From NCBI GenBank assembly GCA_030629105.1, contig DAOVPS010000083.1, forward strand, positions 1 through 13,273: 13,273 nucleotides of DNA, in the 5' to 3' direction. Numbering within the stretch: position 1 is the first letter of the stretch; every line of letters starts with the position of its first letter. Source of the stretch: JABLTI01 sp030629105 (GTDB taxonomy: Archaea > Asgardarchaeota > Heimdallarchaeia > JABLTI01). Position numbers and translations under genes: made by a program. Positions 13,092-13,273 of the stretch are shown here, piece after piece. Below the pieces are notes generated by a model. The model was not told where the DNA came from and searched no databases. It saw only the letters and a program-made list of their open reading frames with translations.

Positions 13092-13273
13092 TTATTGTGT
13101 TTCCTCGCTCATGAATTTCTTTAAGCGAGCTAATTCCCTCAACATTTCCATTCGCAAACCACTAATAGTTTGACCGTCGCTATCAGTTGCTGGTGTAGCT
13201 GATGTAGTTGGAGCTGAAGTTGGTACGGGAGGTGGAGCCATATCAGAAGTTGTTGGTGGTGCAACAGGAGAAA
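13092..13273 (-). CDS. C-terminal fragment of an unrecognised protein with Pro/Ala/Thr-rich linker and terminal helix
   Basis: The frame is open from the right window edge to TAA at 13094-13092, giving 59 residues. The first 30 or so are a low-complexity Pro/Ala/Thr/Ser linker (for example APPPVPTSAPTTSA). The last 25 or so form a charged, probably helical segment: LRMEMLRELARLKKFMSEE. I do not recognise the family. A flexible linker ending in a short helix suggests a tethered interaction or oligomerisation segment, but the main domain lies outside the window. The amino-acid bias and the clean stop support a real coding frame; no other frame on this strand is open throughout. Confidence 0.65.
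   Translation of the reverse strand, partial: SPVAPPTTSDMAPPPVPTSAPTTSATPATDSDGQTISGLRMEMLRELARLKKFMSEETQ

Overview
The window is an AT-rich stretch from an archaeon, most likely an Asgard archaeon (Promethearchaeota). Three things support this. Translation starts carry archaeal Shine-Dalgarno sequences (GGAGGT, GAGGTG, TTGGAG). The catabolic genes are of the archaeal heterodisulfide reductase, Mvh hydrogenase and four-subunit 2-oxoacid:ferredoxin oxidoreductase types. A neighbouring gene encodes an Arf/Rag-like small GTPase with a C-terminal roadblock- or longin-like domain, an architecture expected in Asgard archaea and eukaryotes. The lineage is inferred from gene content; no rRNA or tRNA gene was seen. 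Every gene supported here lies on the minus strand.

Layout in the direction of transcription, right to left. (1) 13273-13092: the C-terminal end of an unrecognised protein, with a Pro/Ala/Thr-rich linker and a short charged helix, followed by a hairpin (13045-13066). (2) 12923-11997: the GTPase, preceded by a TATA-like box and a 23-bp palindrome and followed by an oligo-T stretch. (3) 11996-11656: a 341-bp very AT-rich spacer with about eleven copies of a 9-bp repeat in two blocks, plus candidate promoters. (4) 11655 to position 1: one tightly packed run of 13 genes. The run is KorD, KorA, KorB, KorC (2-oxoacid:ferredoxin oxidoreductase); HdrA; MvhD, MvhG, MvhA ([NiFe] hydrogenase with its electron-transfer subunit); a hydrogenase maturation protease; HdrC; HdrB; an SdhB/TfrB-like iron-sulfur protein; and an SdhA/TfrA-like flavoprotein cut by the left window edge.

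How they may work together. MvhADG-HdrABC is an established cytosolic flavin-based electron-bifurcating complex: H2 electrons are split at the HdrA flavin between ferredoxin (low potential) and a high-potential acceptor reached through HdrC and HdrB. In methanogens that acceptor is the CoM-S-S-CoB heterodisulfide. Here the genes directly after hdrB encode a fumarate reductase/succinate dehydrogenase pair with no membrane anchor, and the operon begins with a ferredoxin-dependent 2-oxoacid oxidoreductase. The inference is that H2 oxidation is coupled to fumarate reduction on one side and ferredoxin reduction on the other, with the ferredoxin used by Kor (for example succinyl-CoA to 2-oxoglutarate). 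This would be a soluble, H2-driven segment of the reductive TCA cycle in one operon. The reverse, confurcating direction is possible only at very low H2. The sequence shows the gene set and its linkage; the coupling is a hypothesis.
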